Shown: in pieces, positions 16,453-25,887 of the stretch | How the letters are laid out: each line of letters starts with the position of its first letter | How positions within the stretch are numbered: the first letter of the stretch is position 1 | Source of the DNA: Massiliimalia massiliensis | GTDB lineage: Bacteria; Bacillota; Clostridia; Oscillospirales; Ruminococcaceae | Assembly: GCF_900155615.1 (NCBI RefSeq) | Contig: NZ_FUHT01000002.1 | Coordinates: 1-64,000, forward strand | Length of the DNA stretch: 64,000 nucleotides | Direction: 5' to 3' | The notes under the pieces: model-generated | Database searches by the model: none | Told to the model about the DNA's origin: nothing | What the model saw: the letters and a program-made list of their open reading frames with translations, nothing else | Made by a program: the position numbers and the translations under genes

Positions 16453-17286
16453 TTAACCTTTAACCGCCCCAGCCGTTAATCCGGCAACAATCTGCTTCTG
16501 GCAAATCAATACCACAATTACAATCGGAACAGTCGCGCAGATGGAAGCCGCCGCCATATCGCCCCACGGCACTGTAAATTCTCCGACAAACAGAGTAATT
16601 CCAACCGGAACGGTTCTCCATTCGTTTTTCGTGACAAAAACAAGGGAAAACATCAGCTCATTCCACGCTGTGATAAACGCAATAATCGCTGTGGAAAAGA
16701 GTCCCGGCGTCATCAAAGGAAGGATTACCTTGCATACAGCCTGCAAACGTGTGCAGCCGTCTATCTGCGCCGCCTGCTCCAGGTCATATGGAATCTGGCC
16801 CAAAAACGCGACCAACGTCCAGATCGATAAGGGCAGGGTGATGACTATGGTCGGGATGATTAAGCCTGCATATGTATTGACCAGGTGTAATTTTTTAAAT
16901 ACAACAAACAGCGGTGTTACCACTGCGATAATCGGGAACATATTTGCCAACAGCATAAAGTTTTTCCAGAATTTATATCCCGAAAACCGAATTCTGGTAA
17001 AAGCATAGGCTGCCGGCAGCGCTACCAGAATAGAAAACAGCATCGAAAATCCGGATACAATAATACTGTTTTTCAAAAACGTGTCAAAATGATGAACCGA
17101 GAAAACATTTTTAAAGAAATCCAGACTGAATCTGGACGGCCAGATTTCTGTTGGCATCATCATCAGGTCTTCAGGGTCTTTAAAGGATGAAATAAGCTGC
17201 CAGTAAAAGGGGAACACAAGAATTGCCACAAATAATACAGCAAAAATCAATCCGAATATTTTGCCAATTTTGATTTTCTTTTTCAT
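16453..17286 (-). CDS. carbohydrate ABC transporter permease (MalG type)
   Basis: A 277-residue membrane protein with six predicted helices. The EAA loop is EQAAQIDGCTRLQAVCKVI, and the end GAVKG is typical. It pairs with the upstream MalF-type permease, only 15 bp away. GGAGGG lies eight bases before the ATG. Confidence 0.92.
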   Translation of the reverse strand: MKKKIKIGKIFGLIFAVLFVAILVFPFYWQLISSFKDPEDLMMMPTEIWPSRFSLDFFKNVFSVHHFDTFLKNSIIVSGFSMLFSILVALPAAYAFTRIRFSGYKFWKNFMLLANMFPIIAVVTPLFVVFKKLHLVNTYAGLIIPTIVITLPLSIWTLVAFLGQIPYDLEQAAQIDGCTRLQAVCKVILPLMTPGLFSTAIIAFITAWNELMFSLVFVTKNEWRTVPVGITLFVGEFTVPWGDMAAASICATVPIVIVVLICQKQIVAGLTAGAVKG

Positions 17287-17301
17287 CTCATATTCCCTCC
17301 G

Positions 17302-18201
17302 TTAATCTTCATCCGATCTGAAAACTTTAATATAAATCACGCTCATAATCATAATGATGATGAAGATGATCGTTGACATTGCAGAGCCTTTTCCGTAATT
17401 CAAGTCCTTAAAGAAATAGTTATACGCCTGGAGTAGCAGAGTAGTGGTAGAATTGGCCGGCCCGCCGCCTGTCATACTGTAAACAATATCAAAGATTCTC
17501 AAAGCGCCCATTGTCCGGAACAACAGAACAACCAGCAGGATTGGTTTGATGTTCGGCAGTGTAATGGAAACAAATTGCCTGATCTTTCCGGCGCCGTCAA
17601 CCTCCGCTGATTCATACAATTCGTGAGGAATGGTCTGCAGCCCAGCCAGCAGCATTAACGCAACAAACGGGAATTGTTTCCATGTATCAGTCAACACGAC
17701 AGCCACAAAAGCCCAAAAGCTATCCGCCAGCCAGGTAATATTTTCCTGAATAATTCCCAGGTTCATTAAAATCTGGTTTAGGACGCCCAACTGGTCGTTA
17801 AACATAAACGACCACATCTGCGCTACAATGACTCCCGGAATTGCCCATGGAATTAAAACCGCGGCCCGGACAAGGGTAACGCCCTTAGTCGCCTTATGCA
17901 TCAGCATTGCCCCGATAAAGCCTACGACCAACTGTAAAATAACGGAGAAAAACGCAAATCTCAGGGTATTCCACAAGCTGATTAAGAAATACTTATCTTG
18001 CGTTAATAAATAAACATAATTCTCCAAGCCGACAAATCCCCGATCCTTTGGCTTGGAAAGCACATAATTCTGCAAGCTGTAGGAAAAGGTATTAAAAATC
18101 GGAACAATACCGATCAGCAGAATCAGAATGACAGCCGGAGCAATCAGGGAATAGCCGATTATATTTTCTCTGGCGCCAGGGTTTAGCCTTTTTGTTTTCA
18201 T
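17302..18201 (-). CDS. carbohydrate ABC transporter permease (MalF type)
   Basis: A 299-residue membrane protein. After a basic N-terminus come about six helices, and the EAA loop is ESAEVDGAGKIRQFVSI. It follows the binding-protein gene with a 97-bp gap that holds a stem-loop. No ATPase is encoded nearby. Confidence 0.92.
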   Translation of the reverse strand: MKTKRLNPGARENIIGYSLIAPAVILILLIGIVPIFNTFSYSLQNYVLSKPKDRGFVGLENYVYLLTQDKYFLISLWNTLRFAFFSVILQLVVGFIGAMLMHKATKGVTLVRAAVLIPWAIPGVIVAQMWSFMFNDQLGVLNQILMNLGIIQENITWLADSFWAFVAVVLTDTWKQFPFVALMLLAGLQTIPHELYESAEVDGAGKIRQFVSITLPNIKPILLVVLLFRTMGALRIFDIVYSMTGGGPANSTTTLLLQAYNYFFKDLNYGKGSAMSTIIFIIIMIMSVIYIKVFRSDED

Positions 18202-18245
18202 ACTTTCACCTCTGTTATCTTCACGGCCAAAATAGAAACTCTATA

Positions 18246-18285
18246 TTAATAACAGCAAGACCATAGAAGGTCTCGCTGTTATTAA
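18246..18285 (-). other. intergenic stem-loop between binding protein and permease
   Basis: A 17-bp stem (AATAACAGC...AGACC / GGTCT...GCTGTTATT) with one A-C mismatch and a six-base loop, and no T run. It is analogous to the stem-loop at 2418-2456 in the first ABC operon. Confidence 0.65.
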
Positions 18286-18298
18286 CCAAAGATAATTT

Positions 18299-19582
18299 TT
18301 AGCCCATTTCAGCAATAATATCCTTCATATCCTGTGCTAATTTTGTTACGCCTTCGTCCACGCTGATCTCTTTGGTGAGGATTGTGTGCATGTCAACCTG
18401 CATAACAGTTGAAATCGCGGAATAATCAGATACCTGCGGTCTTGGTTTGGCCGCATCCAAAACAGGTTTCAATTCTTCCATAAACGGCAATTTTTCCAAA
18501 ACTTCCTCATCTTCATATAAAGAAGCAACGGTCGGGAAGGTCGCGTCTCCCAGCACCATAATCTTTTGTGCCTCTTCACCAGACATAAATTCCAAAAACA
18601 GCTTGGAAGCCTCCGGCTGATCCGTATATGCGCTTGCCGCCATATTCCAACCGCCCAGTGTCGCGGAAGAATCCTCCCCATTCGGGCCAACCGGCAGCGG
18701 GGCGATTCCAACTTTTCCAGCTATCTTGGAATCTCCGCCTTCTGTCTGTGCTGTGCTGTATGCATAAGGCCAGTTCCGAGAGAATAAAGCCTTGCCGCCC
18801 TCAAAGATAACTCTAGTATCATCCGGAATATGGGTTAATACACCCTCCGGCGCGATGCCGTCGTCAATCATATCAAGAACAAACTGGAACGCTTCTCTGG
18901 TTTCATCGCTGTCAATGACAACTTCACCGTCAACTACATCGTTTCCGCCGTTCTGCTTAATGAATTCGAGCATATTGCAGACAATTGCTTCAGTTTGTTT
19001 TGCCTGGAACACATATCCGTATTCAATCCCGTCTTTGCCAACATGTTCTTTACACATAGCAACTAATTCGTCCCATGTTGTCGGAGGCGTTTCAATGATA
19101 TCGCTTCTGTACAGTAAAACGCCTGCGTCAGAATACACCGGCATAGCATATGCAGTATTGTCATACATACAGGTTGACAGCGGACCGGCCAGGTGTTGGT
19201 CTTTCACTGCGTTCAGTTCCTCTGTTACGTCCGTCAGCCAGCCGGCAGCCGCAAATTGGGAAACCCAAATCGTATCACATAAAAATACGTCCAGTTCGTC
19301 ATCACCAGCCTGCAAAGAGTTGATGATCGTCTTTTTTCTGTCGTCGCTGTTTCCAGAGAACTCCTGGTAGTCTACAGTTATCCAATCATACTGTTCCTCA
19401 AAGAGCTCAATCCGCTCCCCAATCGTACCGGTATTATCTACACCGCCAAAAAATGTAATTGTGACAGGTTCTTTTTCAGAGCTTCCGGTAGGAGTGGATT
19501 CTGCCGGGTCACTGTTTTCTCCGCATGCGGCCAAAGAGGCCATCATCGCGGAGGCTAATAAAATTGCCAGTAATTTTTTCAT
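18299..19582 (-). CDS. extracellular sugar-binding lipoprotein
   Basis: A solute-binding protein of about 427 residues. The lipoprotein signal runs MKKLLAILLASAMMASLAAC, with the lipobox LAAC giving Cys20. ATG 19582 is chosen because GGAGGAA lies six bases upstream; the frame stays open further upstream, but that part (starting MDLRSYGL) has no signal. It belongs to family-1 binding proteins for oligosaccharides. The flanking GH120 gene suggests xylo- or arabino-oligosaccharides. Confidence 0.92.
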   Translation of the reverse strand: MKKLLAILLASAMMASLAACGENSDPAESTPTGSSEKEPVTITFFGGVDNTGTIGERIELFEEQYDWITVDYQEFSGNSDDRKKTIINSLQAGDDELDVFLCDTIWVSQFAAAGWLTDVTEELNAVKDQHLAGPLSTCMYDNTAYAMPVYSDAGVLLYRSDIIETPPTTWDELVAMCKEHVGKDGIEYGYVFQAKQTEAIVCNMLEFIKQNGGNDVVDGEVVIDSDETREAFQFVLDMIDDGIAPEGVLTHIPDDTRVIFEGGKALFSRNWPYAYSTAQTEGGDSKIAGKVGIAPLPVGPNGEDSSATLGGWNMAASAYTDQPEASKLFLEFMSGEEAQKIMVLGDATFPTVASLYEDEEVLEKLPFMEELKPVLDAAKPRPQVSDYSAISTVMQVDMHTILTKEISVDEGVTKLAQDMKDIIAEMG

Positions 19583-19635
19583 GTTTCTTCCTCCAGTTTT
19601 ATAAATATAATTTAAGCCATACGACCTTAAATCCA

Positions 19636-20721
19636 TTAAATGCTGATGGTTTTTTCTTCCTGATAGCTTTTTTGAATCAAGTCCATAAAAACCTGGTTAT
19701 CATATCCCGTTTCAAAATCGGTCTTTACCGTCCCCTGGCCTAATATCGCCTGTTCAAAAGCTAAGTACTGCCTGATAAACCGATCCTTTATATGGTTTGG
19801 ATAATACCTTTCCGGCACCGGTATTGGAGAATATTCCTGCGCGTTATTCTGTGCGTACAGCCCTTCACGCTCATATTCTAAATATTCCACAGTATCATAC
19901 TTGTAATTGCAGTATTTCAGCGACGCCTTTGACCCGGTAATGTGGAATTCAAACTCGAACGGCGAGTAGCGGCTGCTTTCTAAGGTTACTTCGCCTTGAT
20001 TCGCCGTTTTCATCCAGACGAGAAGCGTTTCATCCGTGGTTACCTTTTCCCGTTCTCCGTTTTCATTGACCCGCTCCGGAATGATAATGTCACCGTGTGC
20101 AGCCAGCTTAACGATATCGCCCATTTGGCCACGCGCCAGATAGTGGAACATGTCGAAGGTATGGCTTGCAAGGTCGCCTATTACTCCGCTTCCGGCCTCC
20201 CGCATTCTATGCCTCCATTCCATCACATGATCCGCAGGAGCCAGCCTATTCGCATAAAACCTGCCTCTGAAGTGGCGGATTTTTCCAAACTTACCCGCTT
20301 CAATTAAATCCTTGATGTATTCGACTGCAGGGATATATCGAAAGGCAAAGCCAATGGTATGTACAAGCTTTTTCCCTTTTACCTGGTCGGCCATCTTTCT
20401 TGCTTCCGCAGCATTCATCGCCATTGTTTTTTCGCACAATACGTGAATACCGGCTTTGGCCGCCTGTATTGCAATTTCCGCGTGGGATACTGTCGGTGTC
20501 GAAACGATTACCGCGTCAACAGTTCCCGGGGTCAGCATATCCTCATAATTTTGGTACACTTTTACCCCGTTTAAGCCAAAATGGTTCAGAAACCGTTCTG
20601 CCTGCTCAGGTTTGATATCACAAACGGCGGCCAGCTCAGACTGCCTTGCTTCCAGGATTCCCGCCATGTGCGCCCTTGCAATGATGCCGGTTCCGATAAT
20701 TCCAAGTCTTAGCTTCTTCAT
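19636..20721 (-). CDS. Gfo/Idh/MocA family NAD(P)-dependent oxidoreductase 2
   Basis: A 361-residue dehydrogenase and the first gene of the ABC operon. The Rossmann motif is GIIGTGIIARAHM at 7-19, with CEKTMAMN near 95 and GDLASHTFDMFHYL in the catalytic domain. It is paralogous to the protein at 15343-16425, with whole segments near identical; the pair may run an oxidation and a later reduction around a keto intermediate. A promoter and two palindromic sites lie upstream. Confidence 0.9.
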   Translation of the reverse strand: MKKLRLGIIGTGIIARAHMAGILEARQSELAAVCDIKPEQAERFLNHFGLNGVKVYQNYEDMLTPGTVDAVIVSTPTVSHAEIAIQAAKAGIHVLCEKTMAMNAAEARKMADQVKGKKLVHTIGFAFRYIPAVEYIKDLIEAGKFGKIRHFRGRFYANRLAPADHVMEWRHRMREAGSGVIGDLASHTFDMFHYLARGQMGDIVKLAAHGDIIIPERVNENGEREKVTTDETLLVWMKTANQGEVTLESSRYSPFEFEFHITGSKASLKYCNYKYDTVEYLEYEREGLYAQNNAQEYSPIPVPERYYPNHIKDRFIRQYLAFEQAILGQGTVKTDFETGYDNQVFMDLIQKSYQEEKTISI

Positions 20722-20734
20722 TCCTCCGCCTTTC

Positions 20735-20744
20735 TTTAATTAAA
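20735..20744. promoter_or_regulatory. TTTAATTAAA operator candidate
   Basis: A perfect 10-bp palindrome about 22 bp downstream of the expected transcription start of the ABC operon. A second copy sits at 20852-20861, 117 bp away (about 11 helical turns). Confidence 0.45.
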
Positions 20745-20772
20745 CGATTTTATTTATTATTCCGCTTTTTTA

Positions 20773-20801
20773 ACTATACTACACCTTAACAATAGTTTCA
20801 A
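20773..20801 (-). promoter_or_regulatory. promoter of the 20.7-13.2 kb ABC operon
   Basis: TTGAAA (20796-20801), 17-bp spacer, TATAGT (20773-20778). It is bracketed by TTTAATTAAA palindromes on both sides. Confidence 0.65.
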
Positions 20802-20851
20802 TATACAAATTATATAATATGAAGATAATATATTTGTGAATATTGACATCA

Positions 20852-20861
20852 TTTAATTAAA
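20852..20861. promoter_or_regulatory. TTTAATTAAA operator candidate, upstream copy
   Basis: The same palindrome as 20735-20744, 51 bp upstream of the -35 box. Two sites flanking a promoter would allow repression by looping. Confidence 0.4.
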
Positions 20862-20917
20862 ACTTTAGTTTATATGAGAGCGCTGTCCAGCGCCGAATAC
20901 GCATCAGTGCGCTTCAG

Positions 20918-22257
20918 CTAATAATTGACCACTTCGATACCCAGCATATGTCCCAGCATTGCCAGCTCTGCAGCAACATCACCGTAAACCACAACAAAGT
21001 GAGGCTCCCAGCCATCCTTAACCGACTGGTACACCAGGTCTTTCGCCGGATTGTCTGTTCGGACAACAACCGAAGTCCCGTTAAATTGCTTTTCCTTATC
21101 CAGGGCCTGCCCGGAAGCAACAAAGAACCGAAACACGCCGTCACCGTCTTTTCCAACCCGGAATACTGTTACCCGTTCCGCAGCCCTGCAGCCAAACTCC
21201 ATCGTAGGCCCTATCTTCCGGTTGCAGTGCAGCCCTACGCATGCGCCTGTATCCCGCCTTGCCAGCGAACAGGCGGCCGTTCCGCAATGCCAGTATGTAA
21301 CCGTATTCTCCTCTTCATCCATCGACACCGGATCACCGAAAAAGACGCATTCATCAGTCAGCTGCATCCCAATATACATGCTCAGCGCGCCATAGGTATC
21401 CGCTTCGCAGCTCGCCGCAATCTTCATATCATTCAGCAAGGCCAGCACAGCGCAAACCGGTGTGCCGAACGAGGTGAAAAAGTCCGGCCAGCATCTGGAG
21501 GAAATCGCCCCAATTTGATTCTCCAGCACATAATCCTTATAAGCCTTATACAATCTGGAGAAGCCCTCTACATTGTCAGCGTTCACCGAGGACAAGCCAA
21601 CCATTTTTTCTTCCGCTTCATCGAGATAGCTCCGGCACTCCTCTGCCGTATAGGACTTCGCTTTTTCAATCAGCTCCCTCGCTTCAATCGATTCCAGCTC
21701 TACCCCAAATTTCGTCATCAGCTCCAAATCCAAAGCCCTGCCAAATCCAAAGCCCTGCGGAGTATGCCCGATTGAGGCTATCTTGAGTCCGCGCATCTGC
21801 TTTTTCACCCGGGCAGCCTTCATGCATCCCGCAACCGTTTCAATTACCTGCGCCTCCGACGGGCCGCCAAAGACATATTCGAAGACTCCGTCCCGAAACG
21901 CGCGGATTGCATTTCCGGCTGAATATGCGCCCGTCAGAGAATTCAGGCGCAGCCTGCCCCCATCAATCACCGGCTCGCGCAAAGTCCACAGCAAAACCGG
22001 ACAGTCAAACCGTCTCAGCACCTCGCTTGGATAAGCCGCGTTCGCAAAGGTAATATTTTGCAAAACAATCAAGTCCGGAGAAATCTCCGACAAAAACTCC
22101 TGCAGCGCATTAATAGAAAGCAGCATCTCCTTAGGACACACTACATCCTCCGATAAACCGCGCAGCATTTGAATTGATTTTTCAAATTCCTTCTGCGCGC
22201 TTTCTAAATGAAACGTCGGCACTCCTATCGGTATGTAAGCCACCTGAAAATCACTCA
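20918..22257 (-). CDS. L-fucose/L-arabinose isomerase family protein
   Basis: About 446 residues. It belongs to the L-fucose/L-arabinose isomerase-like superfamily: an N-terminal region with PVLLWTLREP near 115 and a C-terminal domain near 300-400 with conserved Glu/His positions. It would convert an aldose to a ketose; the sugar is not evident. Start ATG 22257 is preferred because AAAGGA lies eight bases upstream; the frame extends to 22336. It is divergent from the ROK repressor gene, with facing promoters and symmetric sites between them. Confidence 0.82.
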
Positions 22258-22342
22258 TAACAACCATCCTTTTCCTACTTAGAAAGATTTCCCCCTGTGC
22301 GGGAACAGCATCCCATTCAAAAGGAGCATCTTTCAAATCTAC

Positions 22343-22366
22343 AAATTAAAATTATTAATTTAATTT
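22343..22366. promoter_or_regulatory. inverted repeat in the isomerase leader
   Basis: AAATTAAA and TTTAATTT separated by eight bases, about 20-40 bp downstream of the expected start of the isomerase mRNA. It has the same half-site as the repeat at 22447-22478. Confidence 0.45.
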
Positions 22367-22390
22367 CATAGATTATTTTCTTTTTTGTTT

Positions 22391-22419
22391 ATTATACAAC
22401 TAATATCCTGTTTTGTAAA
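22391..22419 (-). promoter_or_regulatory. promoter of the isomerase gene
   Basis: TTTACA (22414-22419), 17-bp spacer, perfect TATAAT (22391-22396). Confidence 0.7.
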
Positions 22420-22446
22420 TACTTTTTTAGACATATTTTTTATATT

Positions 22447-22478
22447 TTAAAATTAAATATTAATAGATTTAATTTTAA
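22447..22478. promoter_or_regulatory. inverted repeat between divergent promoters
   Basis: Perfect 12-bp arms TTAAAATTAAAT and ATTTAATTTTAA, eight-base spacer. It is midway between the -35 boxes of the isomerase and ROK promoters, so one bound dimer could serve both. Confidence 0.5.
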
Positions 22479-22490
22479 TAGCTTTTTAGA

Positions 22491-22519
22491 TTGTGTTTTT
22501 ATCATAATTATGATAAAAT
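22491..22519 (+). promoter_or_regulatory. ROK gene promoter with palindromic spacer
   Basis: TTGTGT (22491-22496), 17-bp spacer, TAAAAT (22514-22519). A perfect 22-bp palindrome (22497-22518, centre ATAATTAT) fills the whole spacer and most of the -10 box. A protein bound there would block polymerase, so autorepression by the ROK protein is likely. Confidence 0.65.
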
Positions 22520-22566
22520 ATATAGTAAATTATGTAAACTTGTGAGAACAGAAGCGGGGTTTTTTA

Positions 22567-23784
22567 ATGGAGCCGAATACAAACGGCATTAATATGTTAG
22601 ACGTTAAAAAGAATAATCGCAGCTCAATTATCAATTTGATTCACCAAAGCAACGGCATTTCCAGAAAGGAAATTGCTGACGAATTGGGGTTAACTCCGGC
22701 GGCAATCACTTTGATTACCAATGATCTGGTACAGGAAAACCTGATTTTCGAAACTGTCCCGAAGGAATCTGTAAAAAGAAAAGGCCGCAAGCAGGTGCTG
22801 CTGAATATTAACCGCAGCGCCTATGTCTCCATCGGCGTTTATATTTCATTGCATCATTTTTCCATTATCGCGATAGACCTTACGAACAGGGTAATTTTCC
22901 AAGACCAGCAATTTACAGACGATTGCTATCAGCAGTCAACCATCATACTAAGCCGCATTGCCAAAACGATTCTTGACAAAATTGCGCTGTACGATTTGTC
23001 CAGAAAGCAGACTATCCTGGGCGTCGGGGTTTGTGTGCATGGGATTGTGGATACAGCTGCCGGGATCAGCACAGATTCCTACGGAACCTGGGAAAAAAAT
23101 GTGGATGTTGTGAACATCCTGCAGCAGCAGCTAAGCCTGCCGGTTATACTGACAAATAACATCTGCGCCTTAGCGCATGGGGAAGCCTTTCTCTCTAAGA
23201 CCAAAACCCCGAATGATATGTTATTTATCAAATACGGGCCCGGAATCGGAGCGGCTAAGGTAAACTCTAAAAAGAATATCAGCGTGTTTGATTATCATGC
23301 GACTGAGCTGGGACACCTCATCATGGATCCTCACGGCAAGCCCTGCATCTGCGGAAAGCAGGGGTGTCTTGAGACCATATCAGGTTACCGCAACATTGAG
23401 CAGGAAGTATCCGCTCTGTATTCAAAAACGAACACGCCTATCCTATACAGCCTCACACAAGGAAAAAAAGAGAACATCAATATGGAAATCATCCTGCAGG
23501 CTTATAACCATAATGAACGGGTAGCCCAGGTTGTAATCGACCGGGCGATGTATTACTTTTCTTTGGCTATTTGTAACACAATTCAGCTGCTGCGTCCCAA
23601 ACAGCTCGTCCTGTATGGAACCCTGTTTGAAAATACCAGCTTCCGGAAAATTGTCGTTAAAAATTTGTCTGCCCACTCTATCGCTGACAAGGTATCTTTC
23701 AGCGATTTTACTCCACGGCAGCAGGCATTGGGCCCGGCTACCGTGATGACCGCTTATTTCTTTGAAAACGGCGGTATCCTCTAA
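22567..23784 (+). CDS. ROK family transcriptional repressor (XylR/NagC type)
   Basis: A 405-residue regulator. An N-terminal winged helix-turn-helix (about 17-75, GISRKEIADELGLTPAAITL) is followed by a sugar-kinase-like ROK domain. The zinc motif CICGKQGCLE lies near 257-266, with a His ligand upstream in ELGHLIMDPHG, and GVCVHGIVDTAAG near 155 is the domain's glycine-rich part. It binds a sugar or sugar phosphate and releases DNA. It is divergent from an aldose isomerase and near the GH120/pentose genes, so it is the probable regulator of this region. The ribosome site is weak (GCGGGG). Confidence 0.9.
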   Translation: MEPNTNGINMLDVKKNNRSSIINLIHQSNGISRKEIADELGLTPAAITLITNDLVQENLIFETVPKESVKRKGRKQVLLNINRSAYVSIGVYISLHHFSIIAIDLTNRVIFQDQQFTDDCYQQSTIILSRIAKTILDKIALYDLSRKQTILGVGVCVHGIVDTAAGISTDSYGTWEKNVDVVNILQQQLSLPVILTNNICALAHGEAFLSKTKTPNDMLFIKYGPGIGAAKVNSKKNISVFDYHATELGHLIMDPHGKPCICGKQGCLETISGYRNIEQEVSALYSKTNTPILYSLTQGKKENINMEIILQAYNHNERVAQVVIDRAMYYFSLAICNTIQLLRPKQLVLYGTLFENTSFRKIVVKNLSAHSIADKVSFSDFTPRQQALGPATVMTAYFFENGGIL

Positions 23785-23827
23785 AAACAGCCCCAAAGAA
23801 GCCAGCTATGATCCTATAAAGATGATA

Positions 23828-23864
23828 CGAACAAGGAGCACGTATACTCCTTGTTCGTTTTTTG
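23828..23864 (+). terminator. terminator of the ROK gene
   Basis: An 11-bp stem CGAACAAGGAG / CTCCTTGTTCG followed by six T, between convergent genes. Confidence 0.85.
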
Positions 23865-23870
23865 TTTTTA

Positions 23871-24797
23871 TTATCTTTCCTTTAACAGCTCCGGGTTTTG
23901 TTTGCTTTTCTTCTGCTGCTGAAGCAGGATTCCCAGAGCCCCGCCTAAGACGACAAACATTCCAAGCACCTGGCCGGCGGTCATCCTTTCATGAAAAAGA
24001 GCAAAGGAAATCAACGCGGCAACCAGCGGCATGAAAAGCAGAAACACCTTTACCAGCCAAACCGGAAACCTGCGAAGGTCATAGTAGTAAACCAGGTAAA
24101 TTCCAGTTTGCCCAATACCTGCCAGTATTGCCGCCAATAACAGCCCGCGATCCGTTGTTAGCAGCTCCAGTTGTCCCAGAACTCCTAAGCTGAGCGCCGT
24201 AACAAAGAACAGCACCATTGTAATGAAATTATTGTAGTAGGCGATCACGTTATCAGGAGACGGATTGTGCGGATCCATCTGGACGCTTTTGATTACAAAC
24301 GCATTGATGGATACAAACAGTGCGCTGAGAATAAAGAAAATAGCCCCTTTATTGCCAAATGAAAAGTCCGAGAAGCTGACTCCCATCACCATAAATACGC
24401 CAAACAGCATAACCAGCGTAAAAAGCCAGTCCAGCTTGCTGAATTTTGTTTTATAAATGATGATCGATATCAGATTCACAAAAATAATATCGCATTTCAG
24501 CAACGCAGTTCCGCTTCCGGCCGGAGACAGACTCAGGCCAATAAACGCGGTCAAATCCAGCAAAAAGCCAAGCAAGCCTATGAGCAGCAGGCGTTTTAAA
24601 ACGCCCTTTGTGCAGAAAAGCTGTTTCAGTTCACCCTTTGCCAGCATGATTACAGTCAAAAGAACCATTGTCAGAAGCCTGATGACAATTCCTACTGTAA
24701 AAACTGACATTCCCTTGATCGCCTGTTGGCTGGCGACATAATAGCCGCCCCAAATGACCGCTAACGCAATTAACGGAAAAATCTGTTTGGCCTTCAT
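23871..24797 (-). CDS. EamA/DMT-family transporter
   Basis: A 308-residue inner-membrane protein with about ten hydrophobic segments in two EamA repeats (LIALAVIWGGYYVASQ at the start, FALFHERMTAGQVLGMFVV in the last repeat). DMT carriers export or import small metabolites or sugar derivatives. It overlaps the transaldolase stop by four bases (ATGA), so it is the last gene of the transketolase operon and may move a pathway substrate or by-product. Confidence 0.85.
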   Translation of the reverse strand: MKAKQIFPLIALAVIWGGYYVASQQAIKGMSVFTVGIVIRLLTMVLLTVIMLAKGELKQLFCTKGVLKRLLLIGLLGFLLDLTAFIGLSLSPAGSGTALLKCDIIFVNLISIIIYKTKFSKLDWLFTLVMLFGVFMVMGVSFSDFSFGNKGAIFFILSALFVSINAFVIKSVQMDPHNPSPDNVIAYYNNFITMVLFFVTALSLGVLGQLELLTTDRGLLLAAILAGIGQTGIYLVYYYDLRRFPVWLVKVFLLFMPLVAALISFALFHERMTAGQVLGMFVVLGGALGILLQQQKKSKQNPELLKER

Positions 24798-25861
24798 CCG
24801 ATCATATACCCTCTTATTAGCTTGCAGATATCGTCATACCCAGCGCTAAAGGTCGCTAATGTATTTTTGAATCCGCCATAATATTGAAATTCCTCCGGAG
24901 ACATAGCTTTTTCTTCAAAGGATTTTGTAAATTCAGGAATTTTGTTCAGTTCCTGCATATACTTTTCAGGAACAGGATCGTCAATGCGGCTTACCACCTC
25001 AATATCGCAGGCATTTAATCGTTTATGCCATCCGTAGTTGATTGTCTGTGCCAAATCTCCGCCGATGAGCTGTGACCAGTGATAATGATTCCGGTTCGCA
25101 GCGGAAAGGAGGCGCGTGGTATATCCCCGTTCCTTATAAATGCGGTATGCTTCCTTTATTACAGCTACTCCGGCCCATTCCAGGCATTCCGGGTCAACAA
25201 TCATTCCCGTCTGATTGACATACTCCTTCATCCAGTCGTCGGTCCGGCCGATCATCAGGGTGCAGACAGGCCCCATGGTATCAACCGGCAGCCCTTCCGC
25301 CCTTCTTCTCTCCAGACCCCGTTCTACCGCTTCTGCAACCGCAACTGCCTGTGCCACAGTAAACGATACCGTCGCATTGATGCTGGCGCCGCGATAAGTT
25401 GCCTCTTCAATCGCTTCAATCCCGGCGGCGGAAGCGGGAATTTTAATCATCATATTCTCTCCGAGGCTGTTCAAATGCATCGCCTGCTCGATGATCTGTT
25501 CCTTGCTCTGATAATACTTAATATTGGTCTGAATAGACAACCGACCCTTTTTTCCATGGAATTTTTCAAAAACGGGCAGCAGCTTCTTTGATCTCAGCGC
25601 GCCTACCTCATCTATCAGCTTCCATACAATATCGTCTTCCGTAGCGCCTTTCATCTCCCGGACCAATTCCTTAATCCGGCCTTCCCAGATATTCATTTCG
25701 TTCTTTACAACCGCTCCCACAATAATCGGGTTGCTGGTTGCGCCGACGATTCCCCGTTCCAAACCGTAATTCAGTTCCTCTTCTCCGCAGGAATCCATCC
25801 AGATGTCGGTCATCGGGAATTTCACTGCGCATTCATGTAATTTTCCTAAATATTCGCTCAT
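24794..25861 (-). CDS. transaldolase family protein (TalB-like)
   Basis: About 355 residues. The barrel carries GIVGATSNPIIVG near 37, the Schiff-base lysine in ENMMIKIPAS (about residue 135), and NATVSFTVAQAVAVAEA. It should transfer a dihydroxyacetone unit between a ketose phosphate and an aldose phosphate. Start ATG 25861 has GGAG about ten bases upstream; the longer open frame is untranslated leader. It is longer than the FSA-type transaldolase encoded just before it, so the operon holds two different types. Confidence 0.88.
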   Translation of the reverse strand: MSEYLGKLHECAVKFPMTDIWMDSCGEEELNYGLERGIVGATSNPIIVGAVVKNEMNIWEGRIKELVREMKGATEDDIVWKLIDEVGALRSKKLLPVFEKFHGKKGRLSIQTNIKYYQSKEQIIEQAMHLNSLGENMMIKIPASAAGIEAIEEATYRGASINATVSFTVAQAVAVAEAVERGLERRRAEGLPVDTMGPVCTLMIGRTDDWMKEYVNQTGMIVDPECLEWAGVAVIKEAYRIYKERGYTTRLLSAANRNHYHWSQLIGGDLAQTINYGWHKRLNACDIEVVSRIDDPVPEKYMQELNKIPEFTKSFEEKAMSPEEFQYYGGFKNTLATFSAGYDDICKLIRGYMIG

Positions 25862-25887
25862 GTTTATCTGCTCCTTCCAAATAGTCC

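Noticed and set aside
22337-22566. AT-rich segment as an insertion or replication origin
   Set aside because: All of its structure is explained by two divergent promoters and their symmetric sites.
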